DNA from: QHWT01 sp963755695
GTDB lineage: Bacteria > Acidobacteriota > Vicinamibacteria > Vicinamibacterales > 2-12-FULL-66-21
DNA length: 64,000 bases
Assembly (NCBI GenBank): GCA_963755695.1
Contig: CAVWLB010000010.1
Coordinates: 1,860,001-1,924,000 of the forward strand
Direction: 5' to 3'
The position numbers and the translations under genes are program-made. Shown in pieces: positions 61,811 to 64,000 of this stretch. Numbering within the stretch: the stretch's first letter is position 1; the number at the start of each line of letters is the position of its first letter. Under the pieces are notes generated by a model. The model was not told where the DNA came from and did no database searches. It was given only the letters and a program-made list of their open reading frames with translations.

Positions 61811-64000
61811 CTATAAGTGATCCAGGAAATAGCGCGCGATCAGGTGATAGACGTGCGCCGTGGTGCCTGGCCCCTCGGAGATCGCGTGCGTGCGGTTCGG
61901 GTAGACCATCAGGTCGAATGGCTTGCCGAGTTCGACGAGGCGGTTCACCAGCCGTTCCGTCCCTTGGTAGTGCACGTTGTCGTCGCCGGATCCGTGGACG
62001 ATGAGCAGCTTTCCTTTCAAGCCGTCAGCAAAATTGATCGCCGATCCAAGGCGGTAGCCTTCGGCGTTGTCCTTCGGCAGCCCCATGTAGCGTTCCTGGT
62101 AGATCGTGTCGTACAGCCGCTGATCGGGAACCGGTGCGACGGCGACGCCGACCTTGTAGAGGTCCGGAAATCGGAACATGGCATTCAGCGTGTTCGTGCC
62201 GCCGCCGCTCCAGCCCCAGATGCCGATCCGGTCGAGATCGATGAACGAATACCGGGCCGCGAGCGCACGGATCGCCGCTGCCTGCTCCTTCGACGACAGA
62301 TCCCCGACGCTTCCGTAGACCACCTTCCGCCATTCGGCGCCCTTCGGCGCCGGGGTGCCGCGGTTGTCGAAGGACACGACGACGTAGCCGGCTTGCGCGA
62401 GAGAGCGCGATGGAAGAGGTCGCCTCTTCCGCCCCACCGGTTCGACACCGTTTGACCCGCGGGCTCGCCGTAGACATAGACGATGACCGGATACTTGCGC
62501 GACGGATCGAAAGACGAGGGCTTGATGCATCCAGCCGTCGAGCGCGACGCCACCGCCGATGTCGACGGTGATGAACTCGACCGGCGGGTTCAGCACGTCG
62601 GCCAGTTTCGCCGTCAACACTGACGGATCCGTGAGGGCACGCAGCGGCCGGTGCGAGGGCAGCTCCACCACCTCGGTCATCGGCGGACGATCGAACTGGG
62701 ACCACGTGTGAAACGCCAGCCGGCCGCCGGGTGCGAGTTCGTAGGTATGGTTGCCAGGCTGATCCGGCGTAACCCGCTCGGGCGCGCCGGATCCATCCAG
62801 CTTCGAGCGGTACAGATACCGTTCGGTGGCATTGGTCGGAGACGCGATGAAGTAGAGCCATCCATCTGTTTCATCCACGCCGGCGACATCGATCGCGTCC
62901 GCGTCGAAGCGCGTCAACAGCTGCGCATCCCCTTCGCGCCGCGGCACGCGGAACACATGCTGCCAGCCGTCCTTCTCGCTGACCCAGAGAACCGCGCCTC
63001 GATGCGTCGATCCACCGCAGTTCATCGACCAGCTCGACCCAGGTGCGCGACTCGTCGCGATACCGGCGGCTGACGGCCCCCGTGACGACGTCTGCGAGCA
63101 GAAGATCGTTCTGGTTCTGCAGTCGATTCAGCTGTTCGATTGCGACCGTCCGGGAATCCACCCAGTCCACGCGTGCAATGTAGTTGTTGCGGGGATCGCC
63201 TGGAATGTTCAGCCATCGGGTAGTGCCGCCCAGTGCCGGGACGATGCCGATGCGGACCGCGGAGTTGGCGGTTCCCACCTTCGGATATGCAAAACGCTTG
63301 ATCGTTGGATAGAGGTGCGTCGTATCGTCGATGAGCGAGAAGAGCGGAACGCCCCTGGTATCGAACTGCCAATACGCGATGTGACGGCCGTCGGGACTCC
63401 AGCGGAACCCGTCGCGAACGTCGAGCTCCTCTTCATACACCCAGTCGGACGTGCCATTGATCGTGGTGTCGGATCCATCCCTGGTCAACCGCACGGTCCG
63501 GCCGTCGCTCAGGCGCTCGACGTAGATGTCGTTGTCGCGGACGTACGCCACACTCGCGCCGTCCGGCGAGAACTTCGCGAACATGAGATCTCCAGGAACG
63601 CCGTCCTCCTCGTTGGAAGGCGGCGTATCGGACGGCAACGGTGTCCGGTGCGGCAGCACGCCGGCGCCCACCTTCTTGAACTTACTCCTTCCGATCTCGA
63701 TCACCCAGTAATCGCCGCGCGTGTTCTCCCGCCAGACCTTCTGAGTATTGGTGAAGATCAGCACGCGCCGTCCATCGGGCGACCAGGCGTAGTCCTGGAT
63801 GTCGAGAGGACGTTTCGCGCCCGGCGGCACGAGCTGAGAGGAGGAGGCGAGAACGGTCCGGGCACCGGTGATGCTGTCGTAGCGAACGATTTCGGACCCT
63901 GCACTGCCTTGGTTTTCGACGACCGTGTAGGCGCTGCCATCGGAGAGCCAGTGCGCTGGGCCCCACTTCGGCGGCTCGTAGGCGCGATCCTTGAAAATCC
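61811..64000 (-). CDS. S9 (DPP IV-type) serine peptidase, 5' part outside window, frameshifted
   Basis: The gene runs off the right edge of the window. The propeller part (YAWSPDGRRVLIFTNTQ, WSPDGRHIAYWQF) is in one frame to about 63010, then a frame change joins the hydrolase part. Two compensating shifts near 62525 and 62410 are needed to read FDPSRKYPVIVYVYGEP. The catalytic Ser is in GIWGWSGGGTN, Asp in GSGDDNVHYQ and His in NRTHAI. It is an exported dipeptidyl peptidase paralogous to the one at 55829. The three indels suggest consensus error. Confidence 0.82.

Overview
The window looks like a piece of a high-GC soil-type Acidobacteriota chromosome, most likely the Vicinamibacteria (subdivision 6) side. 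This is an inference from family content: a ~880-residue ABC permease of the acidobacterial ADOP type paired with a PadR regulator, a 'VWFA-related Acidobacterial domain' protein, CarD, Rex, a CHRD lipoprotein, several S9/DPP4-type and M28 peptidases, and twin-arginine signals on redox and peptidase genes. There is no rRNA. One intact tRNA, tRNA-Leu(CAA), is present.

Layout. 0-11.3 kb: C-terminal part of Lon, a GT-B-like protein, an M24 peptidase, a minus-strand block (metallophosphoesterase, homocysteine methyltransferase/MTHFR fusion, methyltransferase), an orphan NuoI, then a LytS/LytR-type two-component pair with signal peptidase I and a CDF transporter. 11.3-25.2 kb: acyl-CoA synthetase, MoaC-Rex, OPT transporter, lipid acyltransferase, CarD with a clear promoter and terminator, a D-Ala-D-Ala-ligase-like enzyme, the VWFA protein and an MFS exporter. 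25.3-33.9 kb: an ~8.6-kb island inserted in the 3' end of tRNA-Leu, bounded by 50-bp direct repeats and carrying a decayed tyrosine recombinase. 34-64 kb: Cax antiporter, low-complexity secreted protein, peptidases, Nramp transporter, universal stress protein, PadR-ADOP pair, RecQ, PnuC and a partial S9 peptidase.

The most interesting content is on the island (29.3-31.4 kb, minus strand): a Cys/His-rich exported protein, a MerT-like membrane protein, an outer-membrane beta-barrel and a MerP-like HMA protein. The MerT-like and MerP-like genes each carry one in-frame TGA exactly at a metal-binding cysteine (second residue of the MerT CC pair; first cysteine of the HMA CxxC). Each TGA is followed, at the right distance, by a hairpin fitting the bacterial SECIS pattern; one has the apical loop AGGUCU, which matches my recollection of the E. 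coli fdhF SECIS. This looks like a selenocysteine-containing metal-uptake or metal-handling operon. No selA/selB/selC/selD lies in the window, so decoding would depend on genes elsewhere.

A second pattern belongs to the host chromosome, not the island: at least nine intergenic spaces hold short tandem arrays of 7- or 8-bp units, most with a complementary array a few dozen bases away, the unit sequence differing between loci. A third is that many start codons sit 6-11 bases after a -10-like hexamer, implying leaderless mRNAs.

At least seven genes contain single-base frameshifts (for example M28 peptidases, amine oxidase, GtrA, S9 peptidase, MerT-like). So many indels suggest consensus errors in the assembly as well as real decay, so 'broken' calls should be read with that in mind.
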